Positions 17,401 through 25,780 of a stretch of DNA of 64,000 bases are shown piece by piece (positions within the stretch are counted from its first letter, which is position 1; every line of letters starts with the position of its first letter). Made by a program: the position numbers and the translations under genes. This DNA is from Methylobacteriaceae bacterium. GTDB lineage: Bacteria; Pseudomonadota; Alphaproteobacteria; Rhizobiales; Beijerinckiaceae. Where the stretch lies: positions 1-64,000 of the forward strand of contig CANEZL010000015.1 of assembly GCA_947444195.1 (NCBI GenBank). The letters run 5' to 3'. Under the pieces are notes generated by a model, which was not told the origin of the DNA, did not search any database, and saw only the letters and a program-made list of their open reading frames with translations.

Positions 17401-17875
17401 ACGGGCGCAGGTAGCTCCAGCCCCGCTCCTGCAACTCGGACAGGTGCACCACGCCGACGGGCACGTCCCGCGCCTCCGGCAGTTGAGGGATCTCGGAGAC
17501 CGCCTTGCCGGCCTGGGCGGCCAGCGCCCGCCGCGCGCGCTGGCAGGCGGAGAACAGCACCGCCGGGTGGCGCCCCTTGAGGTCGCGCAGGCGCGCGGCC
17601 ACCGGCGAGAGGTCGGCCCGCATCATGGCGTAGCCCGGCCCGAGGGCGGTGAGGTCGACGGCGACGCCCTCCCCCGCGGCGGCGTAGTGGGCGAGGATGT
17701 CCTCGACGCCGGTCAGGGCGAGGTTCATCAGGGCCGGATCGTTGACGCCGACCTGCAGGGCGACGCGGTGGCGCGGCCCGGCCGCCTCCTGCGCCCGCCC
17801 CTGCCCGCGCGCGCCGGCCGCCAGACCGAGCAGGACGGTGACGAGGCCGGCACGGCCGAGCAGACGACGGTTCAT
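17399..17875 (-). CDS. Secreted DsrE-family-like protein
   Basis: 158-aa protein with signal peptide (RAGLVTVLLGLAAGARG). The mature part has a DsrE/F-like fold pattern: HRVALQVGVNDPALMNLALT, then GEGVAVDLTALGPGYAMM, then PAVLFSACQRARRALA with a single Cys in the usual DsrE loop, and a C-terminal VVHLSELQERGWSYLRP that is typical of this subgroup. DsrE relatives handle sulfur relay in the cytoplasm; exported versions have no established role. Start 17875 is preferred over a long upstream frame because it directly precedes the signal peptide and has GCGGAGG about 10 nt upstream. Confidence 0.8.
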   Translation of the reverse strand: MNRRLLGRAGLVTVLLGLAAGARGQGRAQEAAGPRHRVALQVGVNDPALMNLALTGVEDILAHYAAAGEGVAVDLTALGPGYAMMRADLSPVAARLRDLKGRHPAVLFSACQRARRALAAQAGKAVSEIPQLPEARDVPVGVVHLSELQERGWSYLRP

Positions 17876-18117
17876 GGATGGCGGCCTCCGCGGCGGACGG
17901 GAGGCGGATATAGGGCATCGTCCCGAAAGGACGCGGCACGCCCTATCCCGTGCTGGTCGCGCGATGATCCCGGGAAACCGGTCTCCGCTGTCCCGCATCG
18001 TGCCCCGGGCGCCGCCCGCACGGAGGCCGGTCGAAGGGCCGCGCTTCCCGCGGCGGCCGGGCGCCCTAGCTTGCTCCGGTGGCCCGGTTCGGGGGCCTGC
18101 GAACCCGGAGGAACGGA

Positions 18118-18342
18118 ATGGCGGTGCGTGCGGTGATGGCCGGTCTCGGTCTCTGCGTGGCCCTGTACGCGGGTGCGGCGCAGGCGGAACCGCCCGTCCG
18201 CAGCGCCCAGGACGCCGCCTGCCGGGGCGAGGCCCGCGCCCGCGTCTTCTCGGTGCCGAACCCGCGCGGGCTGGAGCCGGAGGTGATCGGCCGCCGGATC
18301 TACCATGCCTGCATGCGGCAGGCGAAGAAGCGCCGGCGCTGA
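18118..18342 (+). CDS. Small secreted hypothetical protein
   Basis: 74-aa protein with signal peptide (RAVMAGLGLCVALYAGAAQA) and a short mature domain containing two Cys (DAACRGEAR and YHACMRQ), which could form one disulfide, and a basic tail AKKRRR. The ribosome binding site GGAGGAACGGA lies just before ATG 18118. No family is recognised, and it stands alone between divergent genes. Confidence 0.7.
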   Translation: MAVRAVMAGLGLCVALYAGAAQAEPPVRSAQDAACRGEARARVFSVPNPRGLEPEVIGRRIYHACMRQAKKRRR

Positions 18343-18492
18343 AGCGGATCGCGCTCGGCGGGGCGTCATACGCGCGTCGCGCGGGACCTTCAGAAGGGCC
18401 GGGAGGGCGCTCCGACCGGGCGGAGGACACAGGCCCGCCATGATCTGAGCGCAGGACGCGGGGACCCCGTCGCGGACCGGCGACGGCGGGCG

Positions 18493-18696
18493 TCAGGCCT
18501 GGAGCGGCGCACCGATTCGGGCGCGCAGCTGCGCGCGCAGGTTCTCGTTGGCGCCGGCCTCGGCGTTCACGCGCCACATCAGCCGCAGGAGCTGGCTGAT
18601 CGGGGTGCCCCGGCTCTGGACGGCTTCCGCCACCAGCTGGGTGAGAGGTTTGTCGGGCGCGGGACGGCCCTGCACGCCATCGATCGAGTGAGGCAC
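18493..18696 (-). CDS. Conserved-looking small hypothetical protein
   Basis: About 67 aa from a GTG start at 18696 (AAGGCGAG upstream). The sequence is mostly helical: DKPLTQLVAEAVQSRGTPIS then QLLRLMWRVNAEAGANENLR. No signal peptide, membrane segment or known domain is seen. The frame remains open to 18807, but the extra residues lack coding bias. Function unknown. Confidence 0.6.
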   Translation of the reverse strand: MPHSIDGVQGRPAPDKPLTQLVAEAVQSRGTPISQLLRLMWRVNAEAGANENLRAQLRARIGAPLQA

Positions 18697-18845
18697 GGGT
18701 CTGCTCGCCTTCGAATGATTCCGGACTGCGGGCGGCGCGATACGCCTTTCACATCCGGAAAGCCAGCCCCTTGCGTAAAAATCCGTAGCCGGCACGCCAA
18801 CGTCCACCGCTTCGTTGCGGCAGGGTTGACGGGCCGCGCCGGGCC

Positions 18846-19517
18846 TCAGCGCGTTCCGCCCGGGGGGCGGACGAAGGGCGAGGCGTCGAAACCGTCGAGG
18901 AGATCCTGCGGGTCGCGGTAGATGGCGATGCAGCCCGCCGCCGAGAGATCGGCTTCCGGGAAGCCGCCGCAGAGGACGCCGATGGTGGCGATCCCCGCCT
19001 TGCCGGCGGCCTCGGCATCATAGGGCGTGTCGCCGACGGCGATCGCATCCCCGGTCCCGAGGCGCTCCAGCACCGCCGCGAAGATGTCGGGATGCGGCTT
19101 CGAGCGGTCGGCGTCGTCGGAGCTCGTGGCCACGGCGACGAGGTCGGCGATGCCGAGGATCTCCTGGTAGTGGGCCACCTCGTCCTTCTTGCCCGACGAG
19201 GCCAGCGCCACGGCGAGCCCCGCCGCGCGCAGCCGCTCGAACAGGGGCCGCACCGCGGGGAAGGGCCGGACGCGGGACAGGTAGTCGCGCTTGAACAGGT
19301 CGGAGCGGTAGGCCTCGATCTCCGCGCCCTCGCGCGCGCAGCGCTCCCGCGGGAGGAAGACCGGCATCAGCAGGTCGCCGCCCTTGCCGATCTGGCGGCG
19401 CACGGCCGCCGGCTCGGTCTCGACCCCGAAATGCCGGAAGGCGGCGACCCAGGCGGCGGCGTGCAGGTCCACGCTGTCGAGCAGGGTGCCGTCGATGTCG
19501 AAGATCGCCGCCCGCAT
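18846..19517 (-). CDS. HAD-superfamily phosphatase (beta-phosphoglucomutase-like)
   Basis: 223-aa cytoplasmic hydrolase with all four HAD motifs: I at the N-terminus (FDIDGTLLDS, nucleophile Asp8 and acid Asp10), II (ALASSGKKDE), III (KPHPDIF) and IV (AVGDTPYDAEAAGKAG). The helical cap between motifs I and II (about residues 15-85) is the subfamily I type of phosphoglycolate phosphatase and beta-phosphoglucomutase. The substrate cannot be assigned. The small exported-protein gene ends 5 bp upstream on the same strand, so the two are probably co-transcribed. Confidence 0.9.
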   Translation of the reverse strand: MRAAIFDIDGTLLDSVDLHAAAWVAAFRHFGVETEPAAVRRQIGKGGDLLMPVFLPRERCAREGAEIEAYRSDLFKRDYLSRVRPFPAVRPLFERLRAAGLAVALASSGKKDEVAHYQEILGIADLVAVATSSDDADRSKPHPDIFAAVLERLGTGDAIAVGDTPYDAEAAGKAGIATIGVLCGGFPEADLSAAGCIAIYRDPQDLLDGFDASPFVRPPGGTR

Positions 19518-19522
19518 GAGCG

Positions 19523-19801
19523 TCAGCGGGGAAAGAGCTGCAGGCCGTCGTCGGGGAGCAGGTTGCGGGCAGGCCCGCCGGTCTGCTGCCCGCGCCCCTG
19601 CTGGTAGTAGGGCAGTTCCGGCCGGCGGTCGTTGTCGCCGCCCGAATCGTAGGCCCAGGCGGGCTGCCACGGAGCGCGCCCGCCGACCGTCGCCGCGACG
19701 GGCACGCCGGCGATGCCCGCGATCGGCCCGGCTTGCGCGGGCAGGGTCAGCGGGGCGAGGGCGAGGCAGCAGGCGGAGACGGTTCTGGCGACGGTTCTCA
19801 T
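19523..19801 (-). CDS. Small secreted hypothetical protein
   Basis: 92-aa protein with signal peptide (RTVSACCLALAPLTLPAQA). The mature part is Gly/Pro/Tyr-rich (WQPAWAYDSGGDNDRRPEL, YYQQGRGQQTGG) and looks unstructured. GGAGGGATCC immediately precedes ATG 19801, which decides the start over the longer frame. It is upstream of, and nearly touching, the HAD phosphatase gene. Function unknown. Confidence 0.7.
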   Translation of the reverse strand: MRTVARTVSACCLALAPLTLPAQAGPIAGIAGVPVAATVGGRAPWQPAWAYDSGGDNDRRPELPYYQQGRGQQTGGPARNLLPDDGLQLFPR

Positions 19802-19924
19802 GGATCCCTCCGGAGGGCGGCCCTCGACCCGCGGGCCCATCCGATGCGGCCCAGGTTCGGGCACAACCGGCCGGATCGCGCTCCCGTTCCGTAGCCGCGG
19901 CCCTTCACGTGGTTCCAGAACGCC

Positions 19925-19958
19925 GGAAGCCCGCCCTCCTTGAGGAGAGCGGGCTTCC
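19925..19958 (-). terminator. Hairpin downstream of the DUF2934 gene
   Basis: A perfect 10-bp stem GGAAGCCCGC / GCGGGCTTCC encloses a second TCCT/AGGA pairing. It lies 48 bp past the stop of the minus-strand gene ending at 20006. No clear T-run follows, so it is tentative. Confidence 0.45.
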
Positions 19959-20005
19959 GCAGCGTCCGGCGGTCCGCGGCAGGCCCGGCCCGCCGCGATC
20001 CGGCC

Positions 20006-20449
20006 TCAGTGCATCGCGGCGGCCGGCGTGGCGGCGCGGCCGGCCTTGGCGAGGCTCGCCGCCGCCTTGGCGGCGCCGCGCAGGGCGGGCGTCTTGGCCG
20101 GACCGGCCGGCTTGGCCGGCTTGGCGACGACAGCGGCGGGCTTGGACGCCCCCTTGGTCGCTGCCTTGGCGTTTGTCGCTGCCTTGGCGGTCGCCTCGGC
20201 CGCGGCCTTGGCGGGAGCCTTCTCCACGGGCTTGGCGAATCTGGCGGCCTTCGCGGCGACCGGCGCCTCGGCCGCGCTCTTGCGGGCGGCGGGCTTGCGG
20301 GCGGGCTTCACCGCCTCGAGCACGGCCGGGGCCGTGCGCAGCTCGGCCTCGGCCAGCAGCCAATGGGCCTCGGCGCGGCCGTGCACGCGGCCCTCGCCTT
20401 CCCAGATGTAATAGGCGCGCTCGCGCACCCGATGTTCCTCGATATCCAT
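20006..20449 (-). CDS. DUF2934 domain protein with Ala/Lys-rich tail
   Basis: 147-aa protein. The N-terminal 30 residues (EEHRVRERAYYIWEGEGRVH followed by GRAEAHWLLAEAEL) match the DUF2934 motif RIRERAYxLWExxGxPxGxxxxHWxxAE. The remainder is a low-complexity Ala/Lys/Pro tail with repeated AKAA and KPA units, resembling histone-H1-like tails, so nucleic-acid or acidic-surface contact is conceivable but unproven. Start 20449 places the motif at the N-terminus as usual. Confidence 0.82.
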   Translation of the reverse strand: MDIEEHRVRERAYYIWEGEGRVHGRAEAHWLLAEAELRTAPAVLEAVKPARKPAARKSAAEAPVAAKAARFAKPVEKAPAKAAAEATAKAATNAKAATKGASKPAAVVAKPAKPAGPAKTPALRGAAKAAASLAKAGRAATPAAAMH

Positions 20450-20546
20450 GCGCGTTCCCCAATCGTCGACCCGGCGGGAACGATGGAGAGCCATGGTTAA
20501 GAGGGGATTAATGGCCCGGATCGACGAGACGGGCCGGAACCCCGTC

Positions 20547-20807
20547 TCAGCGCGGCCGGGACAGGCGGCGGGCATTGGCCCGCACCCGGCTGCGGTAGCC
20601 CGCCACGATCCCGGCGGGGGTGCCCCCGGTCGCGGCGAGGAGGGCGGCCTCGCCCGCGGCCATGAACTTCTCCGTGACCATGCGCTGCGCCTCGGCCTGC
20701 GCGGCCGCGCCGCCGGTGGCGAACATCGCGCAGCGCATGGCGATCACCTGCTGGGATTCGAAGGCGAGCATCGCCGTGTCCATCCCGAGCCTCCACAAAC
20801 CGTACAT
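20547..20807 (-). CDS. Small helical protein of unknown function
   Basis: 86 aa, predicted all-helical: MLAFESQQVIAMRCAMFATG, then AAAQAEAQRMVTEKFMAAGE, then a basic C-terminus (YRSRVRANARRLSRPR). The E-S-Q-x-V-I-A-x-R and A-E-A-x-R-M-V-x-E-K pattern recalls short alphaproteobacterial proteins sometimes labelled antifreeze or phasin-like. I cannot assign a function. Confidence 0.65.
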   Translation of the reverse strand: MYGLWRLGMDTAMLAFESQQVIAMRCAMFATGGAAAQAEAQRMVTEKFMAAGEAALLAATGGTPAGIVAGYRSRVRANARRLSRPR

Positions 20808-20945
20808 GCGCCTCTCTCCTCGAACCCGCGCCGTCGAAGCGCCTTGCCTGTACCCTCTCGCGCCGGTCCGGCGGGACGATGGCGCCCAAGGCCCCGCTCC
20901 CGGCCCCGCTCCCCCCTCCCCGCTCGGATCGAGGGGCGGCCCGCG

Positions 20946-21359
20946 TCAGTCGAAATCGAAGCTGCGCTTGGCCCCCGAGCCGCCGAGGCTGATCTTCTTC
21001 GGCGCGCCCGCGAGGCTGACCTTCTTCTGGCCCGGCTTCTGCACCGCCTGGGCCGGATCGGGGGCGGCGACGCGGGCGGGCTTGAGATGCGCCTGCCCGT
21101 GGATCACCGAGCCGATCTCGCCCGCCACGCGGATCAGGTCCTCGCGGGTGCAGGCCCGGGCCACCTTCAGGCCGAGCTGGTGCATGTGGCTCTTGCCGTA
21201 GAGATAGACCGCGAGCTGCGAGCGCTTCAGGGGCGGGATCGCCTCCAGGATCTCGGGCAGGTCGTAGTCGTCGGCCCGGTAGACGGAGCCGAGAAGCTCC
21301 ATGGAGACGGGGCAGTTGACGTCGGGCTCGGCGCCGCTCGTCGGATGCGACTGGGTCAT
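20946..21359 (-). CDS. Conserved hypothetical protein
   Basis: 137-aa cytoplasmic protein. The N-terminal half is compact and conserved-looking (MELLGSVYRADDYDLPEILE; KRSQLAVYLYGKSHMHQLGL; CTREDLIRVAGEIGSVI). The C-terminal 45 residues are a linker with repeated KKVSLAG/KKISLGG units, ending FDFD. No known family is recognised. An exported-protein gene lies 15 bp upstream, and the two probably form an operon. Confidence 0.72.
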   Translation of the reverse strand: MTQSHPTSGAEPDVNCPVSMELLGSVYRADDYDLPEILEAIPPLKRSQLAVYLYGKSHMHQLGLKVARACTREDLIRVAGEIGSVIHGQAHLKPARVAAPDPAQAVQKPGQKKVSLAGAPKKISLGGSGAKRSFDFD

Positions 21360-21374
21360 GGGATCACCTCGGGA

Positions 21375-21758
21375 TCACTCGGGTCGTGGGCTCGGCGCCT
21401 CGGCCGGCGCGGACGCCGTGGCCGGCGCGGACGCGGCGCGGGCGCCGATCGGGTCGGAGGGGGCCGGCGGCAGGGGCTTCATGCATCCGGTGCAGACGGA
21501 GGCGATCACGATGCGGGCGCGGGCGTTCGCCCGCTCCCACACGGCCTCGCGCGCCGCCCGGGCCGCGCGCGCGACCTCCGCCTCCGAGGGCCCTTGAGCG
21601 CCGCCCGCGCCGATCTCGGGCAGGGCCGCGCCCTGCGGGCGGATGCGCAGGAACAGGGGCTCCTCCGCCGCGGCGGGGACGAGACTCGCCAGGGCGAGGG
21701 CGAGGGCGGCGCTCCCTGCGCGCGCGGCGCCCCGCCGGGTCGGCAGGCGGGATCTCAT
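21375..21758 (-). CDS. Secreted protein with a CxxC motif
   Basis: 127 aa with a signal peptide (GSAALALALASLVPAAAEE), a helical segment (SEAEVARAARAAREAVWERA) and then IVIASVCTGCMKPLPPAP, a CTGC pair that could bind metal or form a disulfide, before a Pro/Ala-rich disordered tail. No family is recognised. It precedes the 20946 gene by 15 bp on the same strand. Confidence 0.65.
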   Translation of the reverse strand: MRSRLPTRRGAARAGSAALALALASLVPAAAEEPLFLRIRPQGAALPEIGAGGAQGPSEAEVARAARAAREAVWERANARARIVIASVCTGCMKPLPPAPSDPIGARAASAPATASAPAEAPSPRPE

Positions 21759-21924
21759 GCGGCGGCCGATCCTGGTTCAGTCACGGATTCCCCTCGTCGT
21801 CGCCCCCGGCCGGTCAGATTGGCCGGGCAGGGTGAATCGAAGCTTAACGCGGGCGCGCCGTTTACCATGCGTTAACGCCCGCGGCGCAGCCTCGGGGTCC
21901 CGGTTATCGGCGGAGGGCGGTTCC

Positions 21925-22077
21925 ATGACGATCCTCATGTCCCTTGAGTCGGCGGGCGCCGCCACGGTTCCGCTGATCCTCGCCGCCGGCGCGCTCGCCC
22001 TCGCCCGGATGCTGCACCTGCGCCGGACCGTGCTGCGCCCGCAGCGGATCCGGATCCGGGTCCGCCCGCGCCGCTGA
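21925..22077 (+). CDS. Very small single-pass membrane protein
   Basis: 50-aa ORF: one transmembrane segment (AATVPLILAAGALALARML) followed by a strongly basic tail (RIRIRVRPRR), so the C-terminus should be cytoplasmic. GGAGGGCGG lies 4-5 nt before ATG 21925. The upstream sequence is AT-richer and contains GTTTACCATGCGTTAAC, suiting a promoter. Real but uncharacterised, or possibly spurious. Confidence 0.5.
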   Translation: MTILMSLESAGAATVPLILAAGALALARMLHLRRTVLRPQRIRIRVRPRR

Positions 22078-22146
22078 GGCGGACCGCCTACCCTTGCCGC
22101 CCACCCTTGCCGCCAGCCTTGGCCGCCCTTGCCGCCCGCGCGGGGT

Positions 22147-23481
22147 TCAGATGCCCGCGCCGCCGCCCCAGGGCCTGCCCCCGCCGCTCCCCGCCTCCTC
22201 CCGCTCGCGGGCGGCCTGGGCGCGGCCGAGCCAGAGGCTGTTGACGAGCCAGGCGGCCGAGAGCGGCACGGCGGCGAGCGCCACCGCGGTCGAGCCGAGG
22301 CCCAGCGCCGCGATCCCCGCGAAGGACCAGGCGCCGACCTGATCGCCGAGGCGGTAGACCACCGTGTCGATGAAGCTCTTGGCCTTGTAGCGGTCCTCCC
22401 GCGGCACCACCGTGAACAGCACCTCGCGCAGCGGCCGGCTCAGGGCGAAGTTGCCCGCCCGACGCAGCACCTGGAAGGCGACGATGGCCCAGATCGTCGG
22501 CGTCGCCGCGAGCAGGCCGAAGCCGAGGATGCTCAGCGCCGGCAGGATGGCGAGCGCCGGGCCGATGCCGATCGCCTGCGCGATGCGCCCGGTGAGGAAG
22601 AGCTGCACGCCGAGGGTGAGCACGTTCACCGCGAGGTCGACGCTCGCGAAGAAGGCGGTCTGGGACGCCCGGTCGGGGAAGCTGCGCTTGGCGATGCCCG
22701 CCTGCTCGAAATACAGGAAGGTCGAGGTCACCGAGAACAGGAGCATGAACAGGGCGATGTTCAGCAGGTAGGGCGAGGCCAGGGTCCGCGTCACGCCCGC
22801 GAAGACGCTGCCGCCGATGGCCTCCCCCGCGCGGGCCGCCTCGGCGGGCACCCGGTGCAGCCGCTCGGACAGGCGGCTCAGGCCGCGCATGCTGAACACG
22901 GCGCATTCGAGCAGGACCACGGCGCCGAGCATCAGGCCCCAGGTCGGCACGGACCGGGCGAGCCCCGCCGTGAGGCTCGATCCCGCGATGGCGCCGAGCG
23001 TGGCGCCCGCCGCGATGAAGCCGAACAGGCGCTTGCCCTGGCTCGTGGAGAACACGTCGACGATCGTGGCCCAGAAGATCGACACCACGAACAGGTTGAA
23101 GATCGACAGCCAGACGAAGAACACCCGCCCGATCCAGACGTCCCATTCGGGCGGTGCGGCGTAGAGGAACAGCGCGAACAGGAGGATGTGGCTCGCGAAG
23201 AAGCGGTAGGTCAGCGGCACGAAGCGGGCCCGCGGCAGCCGCTTGACCAGCCAGCCGAAGGGCAGGTTGAGGGCGAGCATGCCGAGCAGCGTCGCGGTGA
23301 ACAGCCAGGGCAGGTTCTCGAGGCCCCCCGCCACGCCCATCTGGTCGCGGATCGGGCGCAGCACGTAGTAGGCGGCCAGCAGCGAGAAGATGTAGGCCCA
23401 GGACCACGCGAGCGCCGGCCCCTCGCCGGGCCGCACGCCGATCAGCCGGGCGAGGCGGGGGCGCGGGGCGGTCTCAGGCAT
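22147..23481 (-). CDS. NTP/NDP exchange (TLC)-type or MFS transporter
   Basis: 444-aa integral membrane protein with about 12 helices. The first membrane region WSWAYIFSLLAAYYVLRPIR followed by DQMGVAGGLENLPWLFTATL is characteristic of bacterial homologues of the plastid/Rickettsia ATP/ADP translocase (TLC) family that also score as MFS. Further helices include FVVSIFWATIVDVFSTSQGK and LFGFIAAGATLGAIAGSSLT. Free-living homologues have no proven substrate, and nucleotide transport should not be assumed. ATG 23481 places the protein start close to the first helix; an in-frame start at 23523 adds 14 residues. Confidence 0.82.
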   Translation of the reverse strand: MPETAPRPRLARLIGVRPGEGPALAWSWAYIFSLLAAYYVLRPIRDQMGVAGGLENLPWLFTATLLGMLALNLPFGWLVKRLPRARFVPLTYRFFASHILLFALFLYAAPPEWDVWIGRVFFVWLSIFNLFVVSIFWATIVDVFSTSQGKRLFGFIAAGATLGAIAGSSLTAGLARSVPTWGLMLGAVVLLECAVFSMRGLSRLSERLHRVPAEAARAGEAIGGSVFAGVTRTLASPYLLNIALFMLLFSVTSTFLYFEQAGIAKRSFPDRASQTAFFASVDLAVNVLTLGVQLFLTGRIAQAIGIGPALAILPALSILGFGLLAATPTIWAIVAFQVLRRAGNFALSRPLREVLFTVVPREDRYKAKSFIDTVVYRLGDQVGAWSFAGIAALGLGSTAVALAAVPLSAAWLVNSLWLGRAQAAREREEAGSGGGRPWGGGAGI

Positions 23482-24036
23482 GGGCACCCATCCGGCTCGC
23501 GCGGGCGCGCGCCGTCCCGACACGGGGCGGGCTCCCGCTCCCGTTCGGGAGAAGGACAGGGGCGAGAACGCTCAGGACAGGGCTCGGCCGAAGCCGCTGC
23601 GCCCTCCCTCCCCCTGAAGCGGGGGAGGGTGCCGAGCGTAGCGAGGCGGGAGAGGGGAGCCCGGCTTCCGGAGGAGGCCCGGCGGCGATGCCGCGCGCGG
23701 TCCTGCACCGTCGCTCCCCTCTCCCGACCCCTGCCGACGCAGGGGCTACCCTCCCCCGACCCAAGTCGGGCTTGTCCGACTTGGGCAGAGGTAAGCCGAT
23801 CTCGGGCAGGCCCGAGATCGGTGGGGGGAGGGAGAGCGCGGGCACGACCGCTTGAGATGTGTGAATACGGTAGCCCGCAGAAGGGGGAGGGCATACGCGG
23901 GGACGACCGCCCGGGATGTGCGAATCCGACGGCGAACGGGAGGGGTCGCGCGTCGCGGTTCGTGTCGCGGTTCGTGCGGGTGTCCGGCGATATCGCGCAT
24001 CTCCCGCCTCGCCAGGGACGCGGGAGCCGGTGCTCC
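23482..24036. other. Repeat-filled spacer
   Basis: 555 bp without a gene. It contains a short CCCGTTCGGGAGAAGGACAG hairpin piece (about 23540-23562), the inverted mosaic repeat at 23601-23841, and further repeat debris to 24000 (AGATGTGTGAATACG and GGATGTGCGAATCCG as diverged copies at about 23856 and 23913). Short ORFs here are encoded by the repeats and are not genes. Confidence 0.7.
23601..23841 (-). repeat. Mosaic intergenic repeat (about 240 bp), copy 2, inverted
   Basis: The reverse complement matches 9211-9445 along its length: the same two hairpins (GATCTCGGGC..., CCCAAGTCGG...), the same core GGGAGCGACGGTGCAGGAC and the same right end. The linker and the short hairpin next to the core differ (CCCCTGCGTCGGCAGGGG here, CCCGCGAAGCGGG in copy 1), giving it a mosaic look. 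Confidence 0.85.
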
Positions 24037-24783
24037 TCACCGCGCCAGCCCGAGCTTCTGGCGCAGTTCCGGGGCGGTGACGTCGTGGCCGAAGCCGGGG
24101 GCGCCGATGGCGAAGCGGTCGGCGTCCTTGAGGCCGCCGGCCACCACCGGGTCGAAGCCGGCATCGCGCACCAGCCCCTCGACGACCTTCAGCGCCTCCG
24201 GGTCGTCGCCGAGGATCGGGATGGCCATGCGCCCGCCCTCGCGGTCGGCGCCGCCATTGGCGCCGTTCCTGGCGAAGATCCTGTAGTTCGCCGTGCTGAA
24301 GGCGCGCACCAGCTTCGCCCCGGGAAAGAACTTCGCCGAGGTGGCGCCGAGCCCGTCGGCCTGGACCGCGTCGTAGAGCTCCCCGTCGCGGGCCTTGGTG
24401 GCGTTGCCCGCATCGATGACCACCTTGCCCTTGAGGGCCGGGCCGATCGTCTTCGACAGGTCGGGATAGGCCTTGTAGGGCACGGCCAGGAACACGACGT
24501 CGCCGAAGGCCGCCGCCTCCTCCGGGGTGCCGGTCCGCGCCTGCGGCCCGGCGGATTCGGCGAGAGCCTTCAGCGCCTCCGGGTGGCGGGAGGCGAACAT
24601 CACCGGATGCCCGGCCTTGGCCCAGAGCGGGCCGATGGTGCCGCCGATATTGCCGCCGCCGATGACGCCGATCTTCAGGGGCTCGGCGGCCGCCGGGCCG
24701 GCGCAGGGGATCGCGCAGGGGGCCGCGAGCGCGGTCGCGAGGGCGAGCGCCAGGACGGCGCGGCGCGGGATCTCAGAGCGCAT
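24037..24783 (-). CDS. Exported NADPH-dependent F420-reductase-like protein
   Basis: 248-aa Rossmann-fold protein. After a cleavable signal sequence (VLALALATALAAPCAIPCAG), the mature part begins LKIGVIGGGNIGGTIGPLWA, a GxGxxG dinucleotide-binding motif with downstream ASRHPE, then FGDVVFLAVPYKAYPDL. This is the F420H2:NADP oxidoreductase/NADP-reductase-like family (also like ProC N-domains and eukaryotic STEAP). A signal peptide is unusual for an NAD(P) enzyme. The start overlaps the Tat-exported aldo/keto reductase gene by 11 bp, so the two are one operon and probably act together outside the cytoplasm. The activity is inferred. Confidence 0.82.
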   Translation of the reverse strand: MRSEIPRRAVLALALATALAAPCAIPCAGPAAAEPLKIGVIGGGNIGGTIGPLWAKAGHPVMFASRHPEALKALAESAGPQARTGTPEEAAAFGDVVFLAVPYKAYPDLSKTIGPALKGKVVIDAGNATKARDGELYDAVQADGLGATSAKFFPGAKLVRAFSTANYRIFARNGANGGADREGGRMAIPILGDDPEALKVVEGLVRDAGFDPVVAGGLKDADRFAIGAPGFGHDVTAPELRQKLGLAR

Positions 24784-25690
24784 CGATGAAGGCCTCCATC
24801 TGCCGCCGCTCGCCCGCGTCGGGCAGGCGCCCGCGGGCGGCGCCGAGATTGTCCTCGACGTAAGCTGCCTTGGCCATGCCGGGGATCGGGCAGGTCACCG
24901 CCGGGTGGCCGAGGACGTATTTCAGGAAGAATTGCGGCCAGGTCTCGCAGCCGAAGGCCCTGGCGAAGTCCGGCACCGGCTTGCCCTGGACGGCCTTGAA
25001 CAGGCGGTCGCGCCCGAAGGGCACGTTCACCATCACGGCGACGCCCTTCTCGGCGGCCAGCGGCAGCACGCGCTCGGCCGCCGCGCGGTTGTCGACGGCG
25101 TAGTTCACCTGCAGGAAGTCGAGGGGCTCGTCCCGGAGCACCGGTTCGAGGGCCTCGAACTGGCCGTCCCGCCAGACGGTGACGCCGACGTAGCGGATCT
25201 TCCCCTGCCCCTTGAGGTCGCGCAGGGTGGCGAGGTTCGTCCTTGTGTCGATGAGGTTGTGGACCGCGATCAGGTCGATCACGGCGACGCCCATCCGCTG
25301 GAAGGAGCGCTGGATCTCGGCCCGGCCGGCCTCGGCCCCCGAGGCGCTGACCTTGCTCGCCAGGAAGACCTTGTCGCGCAGGTCGCCCTTGGCGAAGATC
25401 CTGCCGAGCACCTCCTCGGCGGTGCCGTAGCTCGGGGCGGTGTCGATCACCGAACCGCCCAGCGCGACGAAGCGGCGCACCGCCTCTTCCAGCGGGGCGA
25501 TCTTCTCCGGAACCGGCTCGACCTCGTAGCGGCGCGAGGTGCCGATGCCCATGGCGGGCAGCATCTCGCCGCTCTTCGGGATCGGCCGGCGGATCAACGC
25601 CCCCTCGGCGGCCTGGGCGCGCAGGGCCAGGGGTGCCAGGGCACCGGCGGCGATGAGGGCGCGGCGGGACAGGGAGTGGATGCCGGGCAT
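24773..25690 (-). CDS. Tat-exported aldo/keto reductase
   Basis: 305-aa reductase with an N-terminal twin-Arg-like signal (SLSRRALIAAGALAPLALRAQA). The AKR barrel follows with its catalytic tetrad visible: Asp and Tyr in DTAPSYGTAEEVLG, Lys in FLASKVSA and His in LIAVHNLID. The nucleotide-binding end is CPIPGMAKAAYVEDNLGAAR. It should reduce aldehydes or ketones with NAD(P)H; the substrate is unknown. Start 25690 puts the signal at the N-terminus. It is the first gene of a two-gene operon with the exported NADP-reductase-like protein, sharing 11 bp. Confidence 0.88.
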   Translation of the reverse strand: MPGIHSLSRRALIAAGALAPLALRAQAAEGALIRRPIPKSGEMLPAMGIGTSRRYEVEPVPEKIAPLEEAVRRFVALGGSVIDTAPSYGTAEEVLGRIFAKGDLRDKVFLASKVSASGAEAGRAEIQRSFQRMGVAVIDLIAVHNLIDTRTNLATLRDLKGQGKIRYVGVTVWRDGQFEALEPVLRDEPLDFLQVNYAVDNRAAAERVLPLAAEKGVAVMVNVPFGRDRLFKAVQGKPVPDFARAFGCETWPQFFLKYVLGHPAVTCPIPGMAKAAYVEDNLGAARGRLPDAGERRQMEAFIDAL

Positions 25691-25780
25691 GGGGCCTCCG
25701 CGACGGAGATCGGGAAGGCACAACTAGCGCGCGATCCGCCGAAGGGGATGCCGGTTCGGCGAAAGAGCGAAGGGCCGCCC

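Noticed and set aside
23746..24000. Short ORFs upstream of the NTP/NDP-type transporter
   Set aside because: They are encoded by the inverted mosaic repeat and neighbouring repeat debris.
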